Part shown: piece after piece, positions 10,884-22,159 of the stretch
How the letters are laid out: each line of letters starts with the position of its first letter
Numbering within the stretch: the stretch's first letter is position 1
Origin: Knoxdaviesia capensis
Lineage: Eukaryota > Ascomycota > Sordariomycetes > Microascales > Gondwanamycetaceae
Reading direction: 5' to 3'
Assembly: GCA_001510575.1 (NCBI GenBank)
Contig: LNGK01000004.1
Coordinates: 2,536,579 to 2,600,578 of the forward strand
DNA length: 64,000 nucleotides
Notes under the pieces: generated by a model
The model's database searches: none
What the model saw: the letters and a program-made list of their open reading frames with translations, nothing else
Told to the model about the DNA's origin: nothing
Translations under genes and position numbers: made by a program

Positions 10884-13641
10884 ATGCGGGCCCTCGCCGC
10901 CGTCCTCGTCGCCGCCGCCAGCGCCGCGCTCGCCGCGCACGCCCCGCCCGGCGGCGTGTGCTTCATGGGCTGCCGCATCAGCTTCCAGTACGTCTCGTTC
11001 GCCGACACCGACACCGGCGCCGTGGCCGCGGCGGCCGGAGCCGACCTCGCGTGCCGGAGCCGGCTGTACGCGGCATCCCTGGCCACGTGTGCGGGCGTGT
11101 ACTGCGCGGCGGACGACGGGAGCAGCGAGTTCGCGCCGTTCGGCGCGGGCACCGTCGCGGCGTTTGCGGCCGCGAATCGCAGTTGTGCGGACAACGGGTG
11201 GCCGGCGCTGCCGCCCCTTTCGCAGCTTGCGGATCTGTCGGATGGCGCCCTCGCCGATCTGCCGCGGGTAGCTCTTGCGGATGGCCGGGGGGCCGTGTTG
11301 CACGCCGTCACCTTGCCGGCGAAAGACCTGTTCGAGATTGCGTACCGCACGGAGGATGCTATTGAATACGTCACCGGCCACCACGTCAAATACGCGTAGG
11401 TCCCTATTCGCCCGTCTGTCTCGGGGCAGTCTCGGACTCTCTGTTCTAACCCGTTGTCCCCTGTCCTGCAGCATAGCCATGTACCAGTTCTGGTTCGCCG
11501 TGATCGCCATCGGCCTGTTCTACCGGCTGTGGAACATTCTCGGCGAGTACCGCCGCCAGCGCCTCCGCCGGTCCCAGCCCCGCCGCCGCCCCCTCGCCAG
11601 TGCCGCCCAGACCACCGAGCGCTCCGACTACGCCGACGACGACAGCCTCAGCGGCAGTGGACGCCGCGAGAAGCACCGGCCGGCGGCCTGGCTGCGGCGC
11701 CACGTGCTCGTCCCGGCCACGTTTGGCTACCGGTGCGCGCAGAAGGCCGGGTGGTGCACGGTGCCGCCGCGCGTGGAGTCGTTGACCATCCTGGCGTTTG
11801 TCCTCTTGAACACCGCGCTGTGTATCCACGGATACCGTGTGTTCGAGGGCAACTGGTAGTACGTGCCGTCTGTCATCCTCTCCCATGCCCGTGTGCTGTG
11901 CAACCTCGAAATCTCAGAGCTGACCCTTCGACAGTTTCCCCTCCTCCTCGTACCAGTTCTGGCGCTACGTGTCCGACCGCACCGGCATCATCTCGTACGC
12001 AAACTTCCCCATCATCTGGCTGTTCGGCATCCGCAACAACTTCCTGCTGCGCCTCACGGGCTGGAGCTTCGCCACCTACAGCAACTTCCACCGCTGGGTT
12101 GCGCGCGTGGCGACGCTGCAGGCCGTGATTCACTCGGTTGGCTACACCGTGCTGGTGTTGAGGGGTGAGTCTGCCTTTATTTTTCGTTTTTCTCCCCGTG
12201 GTATCCGCGTGTAAGTGTATGTGGCTGATACAAAAACCTCTTCCCAGACGGCGGCTGGCCGTACTTCATGGACTGGTGGTCCCAGTTCTTCTGGTGGACC
12301 GGCGAACTGGTAAGTCACACTAATCTCCGGCCCTCAGCTTGGTCCAGCTCGCCATTCTAACACCCGTCCAGGCCACCATCTTCATGTGCGCCCTCGTCGG
12401 CCTCTCTCTCTATGGCATGCGCCGGACCTACTACGACCCGTTCCTCCTTCTCCATATCGCGCTGTCGATCCTCATGCTGATGACCATGTGGGGGTATGTC
12501 TCTCTCCCCTCTCTCTCCCCTCTCTCCCTCTGTCCCCCTCTCTCTCTTCCTTCCCTCTCCTCCCCAAGCTCACTCCCATACTAACTCCCGCCCCAGCCAC
12601 CTCACAATCTTCGGCGCCCGCTTCGACGTCTTCACCTTCTCGTGCGTGTTCATCTGGATCTGCGACCGCCTGGCAAAGGTGTACATGCTCGCCCGCCTCA
12701 ACTTCGACTTCTGGTGGCGCCGCGCCACGGCAACCTACAGCCCCAAGTCCAACATCATCCACGTGACGGTCCCCTGGGCCCACCGCCCCGCCCCCTCCCC
12801 CGGCTCGTACTACCACCTGTACGTGCTCGACGACTGGCGCCCGTGGGACGGCCACCCGTTCACCCTGGCCGCCGTCGGCGCGCTGCCGCTGCCCCCGCAC
12901 GACGAGCAGCTGCCGCTCCTGCAGGCGTCCGATTCCGAGGACGCCGCGTCGTCGGTGTCGTCCCGCGCGGAGGCCGATGATGATACGAAGCCGCGCGCTA
13001 CGGCTGCTGTGACCGCAGCCGGGCCGCCGTCGGCACCCACCCGCGCCCTGACCTTCGTCATCCGCCCGTACAACAACTTCACCGCGCGGCTGCGCGACCA
13101 CGCCATCGCGGGGCACCGCCCGCGCGTGTTCGTCGAGGGCCCGTACGGGCCCGCCCACTCGCTGTCGCACTTCGACGCCGTGCTGTTCCTCGCCGGCGGC
13201 AGCGGCATCGCCATGCCCATGTCGTACGCCGCCGCGCTGTTCGCCGCCGGCGCGAGTCCGCCGCTCGTGCGCGTGGTCTGGGCCGCCCGCGAGCCCGCGC
13301 TCGTCGCCGAGCTGCTGCAGTCCGGCGCGCTGGCGCCCGAGTCCGTACCCGCCGGCGTCGAGGTCGACGCCTACATCACCTCCGGCGCCGCGCCGCCGGT
13401 CCTGGCGAATGCCTCGCTGCCCGTAACCGTGCATTCCGGGCGCCCGGATGTGGCCCTGGAGATCGACCGCGCCGTTCTAGACGCCGCGGCCCAGACGGCG
13501 CTGAGTGTCAGGGAGGCCAGTGTGGCGGTCGTGGTGTGTGGGCCGCCCAAAATGGCCGATGATGCGCGCTTGGCTGTGACGAAGGCGCTTGGCCGCGGCT
13601 TTGGCGGCGTCGAGTACTTTGAAGAGAGTTATCAGTGGTAA
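10884..13641 (+). CDS. Ferric/cupric reductase, FRE family
   Basis: Six exons: 10884-11395, 11472-11855, 11935-12164, 12248-12309, 12372-12493, 12597-13641; 784 residues. The start is the first ATG of a signal peptide (MRALAAVLVAAASAALAAHA), followed by a Cys-containing extracellular region. The transmembrane core carries the bis-haem histidines at about 351, 365, 424 and 438, each pair 14 residues apart. His438 is only produced by correct splicing of the fifth intron. The C-terminal half has the FAD motif HPFT (about 523), the NADPH motif GGSGI (about 637) and CGPP (about 751). It ends with an aromatic residue (YQW). The enzyme moves electrons from cytosolic NADPH across the plasma membrane to reduce extracellular Fe(III) or Cu(II) before uptake. 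An Asp/Glu/Ala-rich insert after HPFT (about 535-585) is longer than usual. No ferroxidase, permease or siderophore gene is adjacent. A NOX-type oxidase is less likely given the signal peptide and N-terminal ectodomain. Confidence 0.92.
11396..11471 (+). other. Ferric reductase intron 1
   Basis: Donor GTAGGT at 11396, acceptor TGCAG ending at 11471, 76 bp. The donor lies just before an in-frame TAG, and splicing gives the conserved IAMYQFWF start of the membrane core. Confidence 0.8.
11856..11934 (+). other. Ferric reductase intron 2
   Basis: Donor GTAGTA at 11856, acceptor GACAG ending at 11934, 79 bp. It contains a CTGAC branch-like element and again removes an in-frame TAG. Confidence 0.75.
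12165..12247 (+). other. Ferric reductase intron 3
   Basis: Donor GTGAGT, acceptor CCCAG, 83 bp. Splicing restores an Asp codon (G|AC) and leads into DGGWPYFMDWWSQFF. Confidence 0.85.
12310..12371 (+). other. Ferric reductase intron 4
   Basis: Donor GTAAGT, acceptor TCCAG, 62 bp, phase 0. Confidence 0.85.
12494..12596 (+). other. Ferric reductase intron 5
   Basis: Donor GTATGT, CTAAC branch point, acceptor CCCAG, 103 bp, strongly CT-rich. Splicing forms the WGH tripeptide that supplies the fourth haem histidine. Confidence 0.85.
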
Positions 13642-14433
13642 ACGCCACAGGGTCTTACTGGCTCATGGTTGTTCTGGGGGGGTTGTTCTGTTCTTCCTGC
13701 TCACCTGCATCTTGGGGATATCACATCCTCTTTCTCTCTTGCTTTTATATATATATACCCCAGGACCATATCAGGCTCCGGGATAGGCGGTACACGGCTT
13801 TCTCTCTTTCCAACATCATTTATATAGCACACACCATAGCACATAAACAAACACATAGCACGACGGCACGACGGCAGGACGGCAGCAGCCTTCCAATAGA
13901 ACTTTTTCGATAGCCTCATATACCAACATCATATTTCAGATTTAACCAACGACGGGAAGCCATCCCAAGTAATTGATCATCACATTACAGAAAGAAAGAC
14001 GGCAAGGTTCAAATAAACGCACGAGCTTAACATGCTCGAGGATTGAAAACAATAGTAGATAGCAAGGAGAGAGCCATTTCATCAGTCATAGTAGTCGTTA
14101 AGGAAACCCCGGGAATACCACCAGTCATACGAAAGAAAGAGAAAAAAGGACGAAAACTATTCTAGGTAGGTTTTTTGTAGGCTACGTGGTTCACTAGAAC
14201 CACAGGAGAAAAAAGAAACACTAGACTTGTGGTATTAGGAAAAGAAAGCGAAGCGGAAAAGAAAAGAAAAGAAAAGCAACGTGTACAAGGAGCCGTGAAG
14301 TAGCGCAGACCTAGCTGTGCTGCCAGATATCAAGAGGGACACTGCAGAAGTGTTTTAGGAGGTTGGAAGCAAAGAAAATTGGAAGGAGACTGAGACGGGA
14401 TGACGAATAACGAATGCAGATTGCAGGCGTCAA
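13642..14433. other. Convergent 3' intergenic region
   Basis: It lies between the 3' ends of the ferric reductase (+) and the DUF7924-like gene (-). It holds a short TA-rich stretch near 13747-13757 and repeated AAAAG units at about 14256-14275. No gene is seen. Confidence 0.6.
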
Positions 14434-17235
14434 TCACACACGCGGGGCCGAGTCGGAGGGGCCCGCAGTTGCAGCCGCAGCTGCCTCGGGCCACAGCGGG
14501 AACTCTTCCTCGTCAGTCTCCTCGTCGGAATCCGACATGTCCGGCGAGAAGCCCGGGTTGTCATCATCATCGTCGTCATCGAGATATTCGTCCTCGGCAT
14601 AGAGGCGCACTCCGCCCATGCCGGTGATTCCCACATCGCCATCACCATCAACTCGGCGCGCGGCCAAAACAGTACGGCGAGGGAGCGCCGGGGCAGCCTG
14701 GGTGCGGTCAGGTTCGACGTCGGAGTCCTCGGGGTCGGACTCGACAGTTGACGGGCGCCGCATAACCATCTCCAGCGGCACCTTCCAGCGCTCTTCAACC
14801 AGGGCGTCCAGAGCCCGATGCAGGGCTCGCAGACGCCGGCCCTTACCCCACTCGAAGATGTTGCGGATAATCCGGTGGAGGCGGACATGCTCGATGGAGT
14901 GGTTGAGGTCGAAAGACGACACGTGGGCGGTGAGGAACCGCGTGGGCTCGGGATCGGGGGTAATGGTAATCGGCTCGAGGCCGGCGTCCATGTCAGTGTC
15001 CTCACCAACAGTCTCGCCGTTGATGACAGCCTCCATGCTGACGGCAGGGTCTATATCCGGCTTGGCCTCGGAAATAAATGTCACAAACATGCGCACATCC
15101 GCGCCGTCGACAACAACGCTGAACACCGACGACTCCATAGGCCGCGAGCGCGCGCTGGAGCAGACCCGCAGACGGGCGTTGAGCCGGCCAATCATGTTTG
15201 AACAGGCCGATGCGGCAGTGATGCACTGGTTCGTCACGGCCCACACACTTCCAGTTCCACGAAGGTGCGATTCTCCAGCTTGTCCCACAACGAAAAACGG
15301 GTAGATGGAGCCGTCGCGATTGGCCCGTGCTTCAAGACCCAGACTGAGCAGCTCGTTGCTCCGCGGAGGGCCAAACGCGCAAAAGCTAGTGTATCCATAC
15401 AGGATGCGCGGGGAGGGAGTCTCCACATAGAGTTCGGTGGCAGTCGGCCCACCATCAGGGATATGTCGACGATCAATCTCCAGAGAGTCCGTACGTCGAA
15501 TGGGCTGGGTGTAACGTGGGTTAGGGAAGAATGACGATTTAATGTAACGAGGTGACGGAGGCTGTTTATCTCCCAACTCAAGACGATCAAATCTTAGGTC
15601 GTGCTCAACAATGGTCACAGACAGCTCGGGCGACGATCGAAGAGGGCGATCCATGTTAGAAACAAGTCGCAGCACACGCTCCGGAAGCAGGTCTCCAGGC
15701 TGGATAAGGAACATGTTGTTCGCAGCCAGAATCTGAGAAAGATAGTCAGGATTGTCTTCGGGGCGGTCGGGAGTCTGGGAGAAGCGAGACGATGCCCGAG
15801 ACAGCCGGGGCTGGCTGCTGCTAGCCGAGAGGCCAGGCGTCTGGGAAGCGCCGGGCATCTCTGACACCGACAGCGCAGTGGACGACTCAGCGTTAGAAAC
15901 GGGAGACGGGGTCGACATCGTGGCCTCGATGGTATCGAAAACCTTGCGCTCGTCGACAGCAGTACCCTTGCCCTTGTCATTGTCGTTATCGTTGCCGTTA
16001 TCGTTGTCGTTGTCGTTGTCTCCAATCGTAGTCATCTCTTCGTCAGCGGCGGAGTCGGGAGCAGCCTCGGAAGGCGATCGAGCAAACTCCGGAGTGGGAG
16101 GAACGATGAATCCGTGGGCAGTTCCCGCGTCGTCAACCCCGGACAGCGATCGCGACTTACGGCGAAAAGTGGGCGGCTTGTCGATGGCCCGGCGGGTCTT
16201 GGACGGGTGAACAGCGTCGAAACGGCGCAAAAGCGGTCCAGCAGAGCGGCAGGTACGAGGTCTATCCAGAATCAGAGCAGGTTCGGGAAGTTGGGCCGGG
16301 TTGGTGGCGGATTCGTTGTCCACAAAAGTGCTTAGAAACTGGGCGTAATGGGTGCGAGGGCTTGTCGGGGTCGGATGATAAAGAGTCGCGGGCTGGTAAA
16401 GTTATTGAAGTGTCAGTTCAGTTGCCAGAATGAGGGGGATGGAGGCCATAGATAGGAAAAGAAGGGGAGAAGAGGCCAGAGATTGCGTGTCACTGTTAGC
16501 AATGTGCAGAACAAGATGGGAAAGAAACTCACTTCGCCAGAGGCCAGAGCCGCCGCCGCCGCAGCAGCAGCGACAGCGCCAGAAGTGCTGGACAAGTTTG
16601 TCGACTGGGCGCGCTTTGCGGGGATCTCATTAAGTCCCGGAGTCAGGTCCAAGGGTCGCTTTCGAGTGGGAGCCGCGTGTGAGGAGTCGTCGTCGGTCAC
16701 GACGCTTGTTCCCCCGCTCTTAGATCCATTGTTGTTTGTGGCGACGGTTGCGAAGGTCATATCATCAACGCCTTGGCTAATAATGCTACCGATGGCATTT
16801 CCGCCAGTTTCGGTGTCCGAGCATTCGCTCATCGGAGAGGGCGACCGGAGGTCTTCGTAAGTAGATGGGAGGGCTATCATCGGAACAGAAGCATCGATAT
16901 ATGCAGTCGTCAGCTTCAGCTTCAAATTCTCGTTTCGTGCAGCTTGGGCGGTGAGTGTCCGTCTGTCCCTCCCTGTACGCACTGGCCAGGTGTTCCGGTA
17001 TCAAACGGTGTTTGTTTGATGCCAAACAATGTATGTAAAGGGAGACGTTGCCGATCAGTTGGTAGCACTCGAAAAAGGAAGATGACTTACAAAGGTCGCG
17101 AGGAATATTGCCTTGAATCAGTCCCGACGGCTGGATATCCGCCAGGGCTGAACGTAAGACTTCACTTGCCCCTCCATCACCGCTTTGCTGGCCAAACCCA
17201 GTCATCGCTGAGACAGGGTGGATGCTATCAGTCAT
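14434..17235 (-). CDS. Fungal protein with DUF7924-like region
   Basis: Three exons on the minus strand: 17235-17091, 16942-16533 and 16392-14434; 837 residues. Introns have donors GTAAGT and GTGAGT and both junctions keep frame. The frame in exon 3 opens further at a GTG (16323), so splicing was needed to find the ATG at 17235 (MTDSIHPVSAMTGFGQQ). Exon 3 opens with SPRTHYAQFLSTFVDN, a motif I associate with fungal DUF7924-type proteins. Residues about 500-700 hold the conserved core: LYGYTSFCAFGP, YPFFVV (about 549), SVWAVTNQC and a final IFEWGKGRRL region. That family is thought to be PD-(D/E)XK-like, but the acidic residue expected after FFVV is not obvious here (VVGQAGES), so nuclease activity should not be assumed. 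Residues about 310-328 are an Asp-Asn dipeptide run. The tail is acidic. Function unknown. Confidence 0.7.
15965..16022 (-). repeat. GAC/AAC hexanucleotide repeat in coding DNA
   Basis: A tandem GTTGTC/GTTATC-type repeat (plus strand) encodes alternating Asp-Asn with Gly and Lys interruptions inside the DUF7924-like protein. Length polymorphism between strains is likely. Confidence 0.7.
16393..16532 (-). other. Intron 2 of the DUF7924-like gene
   Basis: 140 bp, donor GTGAGT, acceptor ACCAG, phase 0. It joins ALASGE to PATLYHPTP. Confidence 0.75.
16943..17090 (-). other. Intron 1 of the DUF7924-like gene
   Basis: 148 bp, donor GTAAGT, acceptor CCCAAG, phase 1. It joins NIPRDL to ARNENLKLK. 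Confidence 0.65.
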
Positions 17236-18740
17236 TGCCTGGGTACTGATATTCCAAAAATCAGCAAAACAGAAAGCAACAACCACAACGCGTGGAAAAA
17301 TGAAATGACGATGCTGATGCTCCCGATAAGACTTGGTGTTCAAGGGTTTAGATGGGGAGACCAGGATTCCAGGGTGACTTTTTTGGCTGATAAGATTCCA
17401 GCGAGCCGCCCACTCAGGCAGGCCAGGATAGTGGGCCAAATTACTGCGGTCTGTTCTTCGAGACTTGGGGGAAATGTGGTGGAGGGGATGTCTTGACCGG
17501 GAAGATGATTCACGTCGAAAGAAAAGAAGAGAACAAGAAAATAATCAACTCACAAGAAGCCTCCAACTGTCGAAATAAGAATGCAGGACCTAGAAGTCCA
17601 TCCGACACTGGAGAATTCAACAACACAGAGAAGAATGGCGATACACCGACTGGGGATTTTGGAAATTGGCAAAGTCGTGCTGTTTGTCGGAGGGCGGAAG
17701 ATCGTTTGTCGGATATACCTCCAAAAAATTGGAGCCGAACAACCGATTGTATCTCAGAGAGTTCCAGGCGATTTTGCTTGCTGTTGGGAGTTGTAAGAAT
17801 TAGGACATCCAATTTTCCGCGAGGCTTGAACTTGCACAGCAGTTTATCCCGTTATTATCGCAACTGCACACAGTTGGCGATATTGTCGGTCACGTCCCAC
17901 TCGACCAGGATTTTTGCGTATATGTTCTGCAGTGCAACGAATGACTGAAGCTGGATGAGCTTTGAAGCTGTAGCAGGGGAATAAAAAAGGATCCGATGGC
18001 GGGCGGATGGCGAAAACAAAAAGAGGAAAAAAGAGCTAACTTACCCGAACTTTTATCGGTCTATTATGCAAGGAAGGAAAAAACGTGTCTATCGCTGACA
18101 TCCACTAAAGAAGCTACCGGGCGGAAAGGAAGAAAAAAGAAGAAGAAAAGAGGTGATGATGGGTTTAAAAGGACGGAGGGAATAAGAAGAGAAAAGAAGA
18201 GATGGACAGAGACACAAATAGCAGGTGGTTTCAGTACAGCGGGAAAAGGAAAGAAAGGAAAAAACCAAAAAAAAGTTCGGCGTGAGGAGAAGACTCGTTA
18301 GGGTTTAGGGTTAACTGGGTCCAAGCCACGTGCGCCACAGCTGTCCTTGTATCAAGCCACACTACGGAAGCTCACAGGTTAACCCTTATTTCTCAGCACT
18401 ATCTTGCTGAACATTCGAAGACAAGAATCAATCCGAGCCATCTCCCATTCATCCGCCCCATCACTTGCGTGCGCATAACATACTCGTGAACAAGCAGGTG
18501 CCTGTGTCCCACTCATATTCGGCCGGCCACACGAAATCGTCTGAGCGGACACCCCACCACCACCACGCTGACGTTCCTGGAATCGGCGTTTTGCCAGGCC
18601 CGCAAAACCCATGGACCTTGGGCGTTAAAGCCATGGCTCCGCTCTACCGTTACTTTTTTTACTGACATGCCTAATTAGGACTGTGCTGTGCCTTTGGTCA
18701 TAGTCGGGTTTTTCGGCCGTGCATCCGTCCGACGCGTGAA
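17236..18740. other. Divergent intergenic region
   Basis: This is the shared upstream region of the DUF7924-like gene (-) and the methyltransferase (+). It has A/G-rich sequence at 17990-18300 and a telomere-like TTAGGGTTTAGGGTTAA at about 18298-18314. Overlapping frames at 17493-17948 on both strands show no family signature. Confidence 0.5.
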
Positions 18741-18748
18741 TATAAATA
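18741..18748 (+). promoter_or_regulatory. TATA box of the methyltransferase gene
   Basis: TATAAATA sits 310 bp upstream of the ATG at 19058. A CT-rich stretch (18770-18820), typical of a fungal transcription start region, follows it. Confidence 0.5.
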
Positions 18749-19057
18749 CCTGGCCATGGCCCAGCTTGTCCTCCCCGATTCTGCTCTTCTTTTCTCTTCC
18801 CTTCTCTCCGTTTCTCGGACAAGTCGCACATTGCTCGTTACACTTGTTTGCTGTACCACGTGTGCTCGCAAACGCTTTGGAAGGAAATTGCGCTCGGACT
18901 TTGATAGATAGAACCCAGAAAACGTCACGGCGATTTTCTGTGACTGATAGGAATATAATCCTCCTACCCCCTCTGCACACACTTGCACACATACACAGAC
19001 ACACACCATAACTCCTCCTTCTCCCTCCACTCTGTCTTCACTTGTAGAAAGCCAATC

Positions 19058-19828
19058 ATGGCGTCCTTAAGCTACAATGAGATAGCTGCGCGCCTCAAGG
19101 CGTCGTACGACGCGATTGCCCCCACCTACAACAAGTGGGCGCAGCAGCACGAAAGCCTTCGTGTCGAATTCGTCGAGAAGCTGCTTGCCCGCCTCGGCCC
19201 CGCTGCGGACCCTGCGTCCGACGCTCCCCGTCTCACCGCCGTAGAGCTTGGTGCCGGCTGTGGCCGCCCCGTTGCCAAGTGCCTGGTGGACGACGGCCGC
19301 TTTGCCGTGGTCGTGGCGAACGACATGTCCACCTTGCAGATTGACACCGGCATCGCCGGCCTGGGTGGGTCCCGTGCCGACAGCACCGCCGCTGCTGCCG
19401 CTACTGTCGCTGCTGCCGGCCTTGCCCCCGCTTCCATCCCCGCCCCGGCCGGCACCAAGCTCGTGTGGGTGGAGGCCGACATGACCACCCTCGACTTCCC
19501 GCCCGCCAGCGTCGACGTGGTCCTTGCCTTCTACAGCCTGATCCACCTCCCCCGGCCCATGCAGATCGTCATGCTGGGCAAAATCTCGACCTGGCTCCGT
19601 CCCGGCGGCCTGATGCTCGCCAACTTCTCGGCCGATCCCGAGCAGGACGCCACCATTGACAAGTGGTTCGGCCACGATGACGGCTGGATGTACTGGTCCG
19701 GATTCGACCCTGACGAGACCATGGAACAGATCACCAAATCCGGTCTCCAGATCCTGTCTGCAGAAAAGAAGGGAGATGATGTTCGTGCCACTTTTCTCTG
19801 GGTCATCGCCTCTAAGAAGCAGGCTTAG
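19058..19828 (+). CDS. SAM-dependent methyltransferase (class I)
   Basis: An intronless 256-residue protein starting MASLSYNEIAARLKASYD. The class I Rossmann motif I is VELGAGCGRP at about residues 64-73. The acidic strand-2 region follows (VVVANDMS). VEADMTTLDFP and the post-II/III signature FYSLIHLPRPMQ...WLRPGG are all in order. The C-terminal part, WFGHDDGWMYWSGFDPDET, is typical of a fungal group of small soluble methyltransferases. Substrate cannot be inferred. An Ala-rich insert (about residues 105-130) between motifs I and II looks like a lineage-specific expansion. The frame is open upstream, but the ATG at 19058 follows the CT-rich leader and matches the family start. Its own TATA box suggests regulated expression. 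The next gene downstream on the same strand is Elp6. Confidence 0.88.
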   Translation: MASLSYNEIAARLKASYDAIAPTYNKWAQQHESLRVEFVEKLLARLGPAADPASDAPRLTAVELGAGCGRPVAKCLVDDGRFAVVVANDMSTLQIDTGIAGLGGSRADSTAAAAATVAAAGLAPASIPAPAGTKLVWVEADMTTLDFPPASVDVVLAFYSLIHLPRPMQIVMLGKISTWLRPGGLMLANFSADPEQDATIDKWFGHDDGWMYWSGFDPDETMEQITKSGLQILSAEKKGDDVRATFLWVIASKKQA

Positions 19829-20406
19829 GCTTGCCCATTGGGTTATTTACGTTTGATCTTGGCAGACGCTCACTGTTATGCCTTTCTGATTGGAGAATTC
19901 GTTGCTCAGTCTTCTTCGATGCTTGAGGAGGAGAATGGCCCTGTTACCTATTTCTATTCAAATATATGTCTGTCTTCTTTAATAAGTGAAATACATGCTT
20001 CCATGAAGAAATGGACAAGCAAACTCATACCAACCCTAACCCTACACCCGCCAGCTCCATCACACACAGTACCAACAATATCTCGGGCACAGTCTCCACA
20101 TCTTGGATGCCACCTTGACACCATATAAAAAAAATTCCCATCTACAGTCGTGAGGCTTCATATCAGCACTGTCACACACAGACAAACGCAATTTTCATAC
20201 GGCTGCTTGCCTCGTTTGCTGGCCTCCCCCCAAAGGGTATCTTCTCTGCTTTGGCTATTCCTGTTTTCCTTTTCCCTTTCTTTTCTTTCTCTTCTTTCAA
20301 AGCCATGATTTAGCATCGCCATCTCCAGTTTGTTCTCCCTGCTCCCTCCAAGAAGCAGTGGCATTCATCTTTTATCAACTTGTCTTGAACCTGCTGGAAT
20401 GCAACC
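19829..20406. other. Intergenic between methyltransferase and Elp6 genes
   Basis: It contains the methyltransferase 3' end, a telobox-like CCCTAACCCTA at about 20035-20045, and a CT-rich leader from 20215 to 20400 for the Elp6 gene. No gene is seen. Confidence 0.6.
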
Positions 20407-21445
20407 ATGGCCTCCCGGATAGCTCTCCCGCCTCTCCTTGAGCCATACATGACTGTCCCGGATGAAGGATCTCTCATCTTGCTCACAGGCGTCCTCGGCG
20501 TGTCGATGAACTGGATAATCTCCCGCTTCCTGCACACGTACCTGCGCCGTCGGGGCCAGGCCCAGCGCCGCCCCGCGTCTGGTGAAGACGAGAGCCCGGC
20601 CTCCGACTCGGACCCGGACGGAGATGTTGCTGTCGTTCTCGTCAGCTTCCTTCGTGATTTTGTCTTCTGGAAGGAGAGCTGCAGCAAGCTTGTGAGCTCC
20701 CCCTCTCCCACGGTATCCTTCTGTTTTGTGATATCCCATCGTGATCATGCTAACGTTGTCTTCCCAGGGAATCGATCTCTCTGTCCTCCAGCGTGCCGGC
20801 CTGCTGGTGTTTGTCGACGGCCTCTCCCAGCTGTTTGTGCCCGGCAAGACGGCCAACCAGCCCGGCCTGCGCATCCTCACGTCGGCTGCACTCCCGGCCG
20901 TGCAGCGCGAGATCGAACTCGCCATCGCCGAGGCCCAGGCCACCGAATCCGGCCAGAAACGCCGGGTCGTTCTCATCTTCGACCAGCCTGACGCACTCCT
21001 GGCGACCACTTGTGGCAGCACGACGTCGCCGGGTATCCAGGATATGCTCCTGGCTCTCCGCGAGGTGCGTTTTGTTCTCGTTTGGCCCCCTTGTCTCCCG
21101 TTCCTACCAGCTGCCACGTGCTAACCACATCCAACGTTTGACTCCCTACCACAGCAAGTCCACGCCTCCGTCTTCTCTGTCTGGACCGACGACCCTCTTG
21201 TGTCCCTTCAAAACACCACTCTGGAACGCCAGAACGCCAGTCTTGTCCTGACCCTGGCCCACGCCTCCACCCTCGTCATCGGCATGCGCAGACTTGGCAC
21301 CGGTGCTGCGGCGGATGTGAGCGGGGTCATGCGGATTACGCGGGGCGGCCAGGATACGCTCAATGGCGTGCCTGTGGTTGAGAAGGAGTTCCTCTATCAT
21401 GTTCCGGTCGATAGCGGCGCCCGTGTGTTTGAACGTGGTGGTTAG
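20407..21445 (+). CDS. ELP6: Elongator complex protein 6
   Basis: Three exons, 20407-20691, 20768-21064 and 21155-21445, give 290 residues, close to the usual Elp6 length of about 270. Both introns are phase 0 (donors GTGAGC and GTGCGT). Recognisable blocks are LLTGVLGVSMNWIISRFLH near the N-terminus, VVLVSFLRDFVFWKE, GIDLSVLQRAGLLVFVDGLS, RRVVLIFDQPDALLA and a C-terminal HASTLVIGMRRL. Elp6 is a RecA-like fold that forms a hexameric ring with Elp4 and Elp5. The ring binds the catalytic Elp1-Elp2-Elp3 part of Elongator, which adds the carboxymethyl group on wobble uridines of tRNAs in the cytosol. There is no Walker A motif here, as is normal for Elp6. An acidic linker at about residues 58-75 (EDESPASDSDPDGD) is a local expansion. 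It converges on the eL37 gene. Confidence 0.88.
20692..20767 (+). other. ELP6 intron 1
   Basis: 76 bp, donor GTGAGC, acceptor TCCCAG, phase 0, joining CSKL to GIDLSVL. Confidence 0.85.
21065..21154 (+). other. ELP6 intron 2
   Basis: 90 bp, donor GTGCGT, CTAAC branch point, acceptor CACAG, phase 0, joining LLALRE to QVHASVF. Confidence 0.85.
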
Positions 21446-22159
21446 AGGAAGTCTCCGCAAGAAGCCAGTCTTCAAGTTGGGATGTTCTGAGGATTTCCTT
21501 TTTCGTTATGATGCCCCTTTAAGTTTTCTTATGACAGCTCCTAATAGACGAGAGCATTAAAAATCACTGCACGATTACACCGTACTACAAACACTATAGA
21601 AGCCACGTCAACCAGCCACAGGCAAAACCAGTGGTCTGTCTGAGACAGATTGGACAGATAGACATGGCATACACATCGTACACAAGAATGCAAGGCAGCC
21701 GGATAGCCTAATTTGCACCGTACAGAAGAACGTGGAGTAAAAAAAACTTGTATTTATTCACCGCCATACCGAGGTCCTGACCTTAAAAAAAGAAAAATGC
21801 GCGAGCCCTAAGGAAAAAAAATCATTTTCCGCTTGATATTCCGTTTCTCCCGTACCAACAACATTCAACCGGTGTTTTTTCGCCCTCCATGTTTGATAAG
21901 GAGAGAGTGTTATTTCGAAAAGGAAGAGGATGGGAAGAAGAACTTTTTGATGGCAAAAAAAGTTTTCGCGAATCAGGTTGTCGACGCTTTCCATATCATA
22001 ACCTTTTTGGTGGTGGCCAATCGTGGGTTCGCGTTCGAGAACATGGGCGTTTGTTCGTTGGGTGGGAGAGAGGGTGGAAGAAAAAACATGGAACCGTGAA
22101 ATTTATTGGAGTTTTTAATTTTGACATTAATTTTTGGGGTTTTCGTTTTCCGTTACGCT
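21446..22159. other. Convergent 3' intergenic region
   Basis: It lies between the stops of ELP6 (+) and the eL37 gene (-). Composition is AT-richer than the flanks, and no coding signal is seen. Confidence 0.6.

Noticed and set aside
10502..11389. 295-codon minus-strand frame
   Set aside because: Shadow of ferric reductase exon 1; the + strand model is confirmed by signal peptide and haem histidines.
15262..15306. Cryptic intron inside the DUF7924-like core
   Set aside because: A GT...AG pair exists, but the segment is only about 44 bp, without a branch point, and the frame reads through.
16321..16323. GTG as start of the DUF7924-like protein
   Set aside because: Splicing to upstream exons adds a conserved HYAQFLSTF motif and reaches an ATG at 17235.
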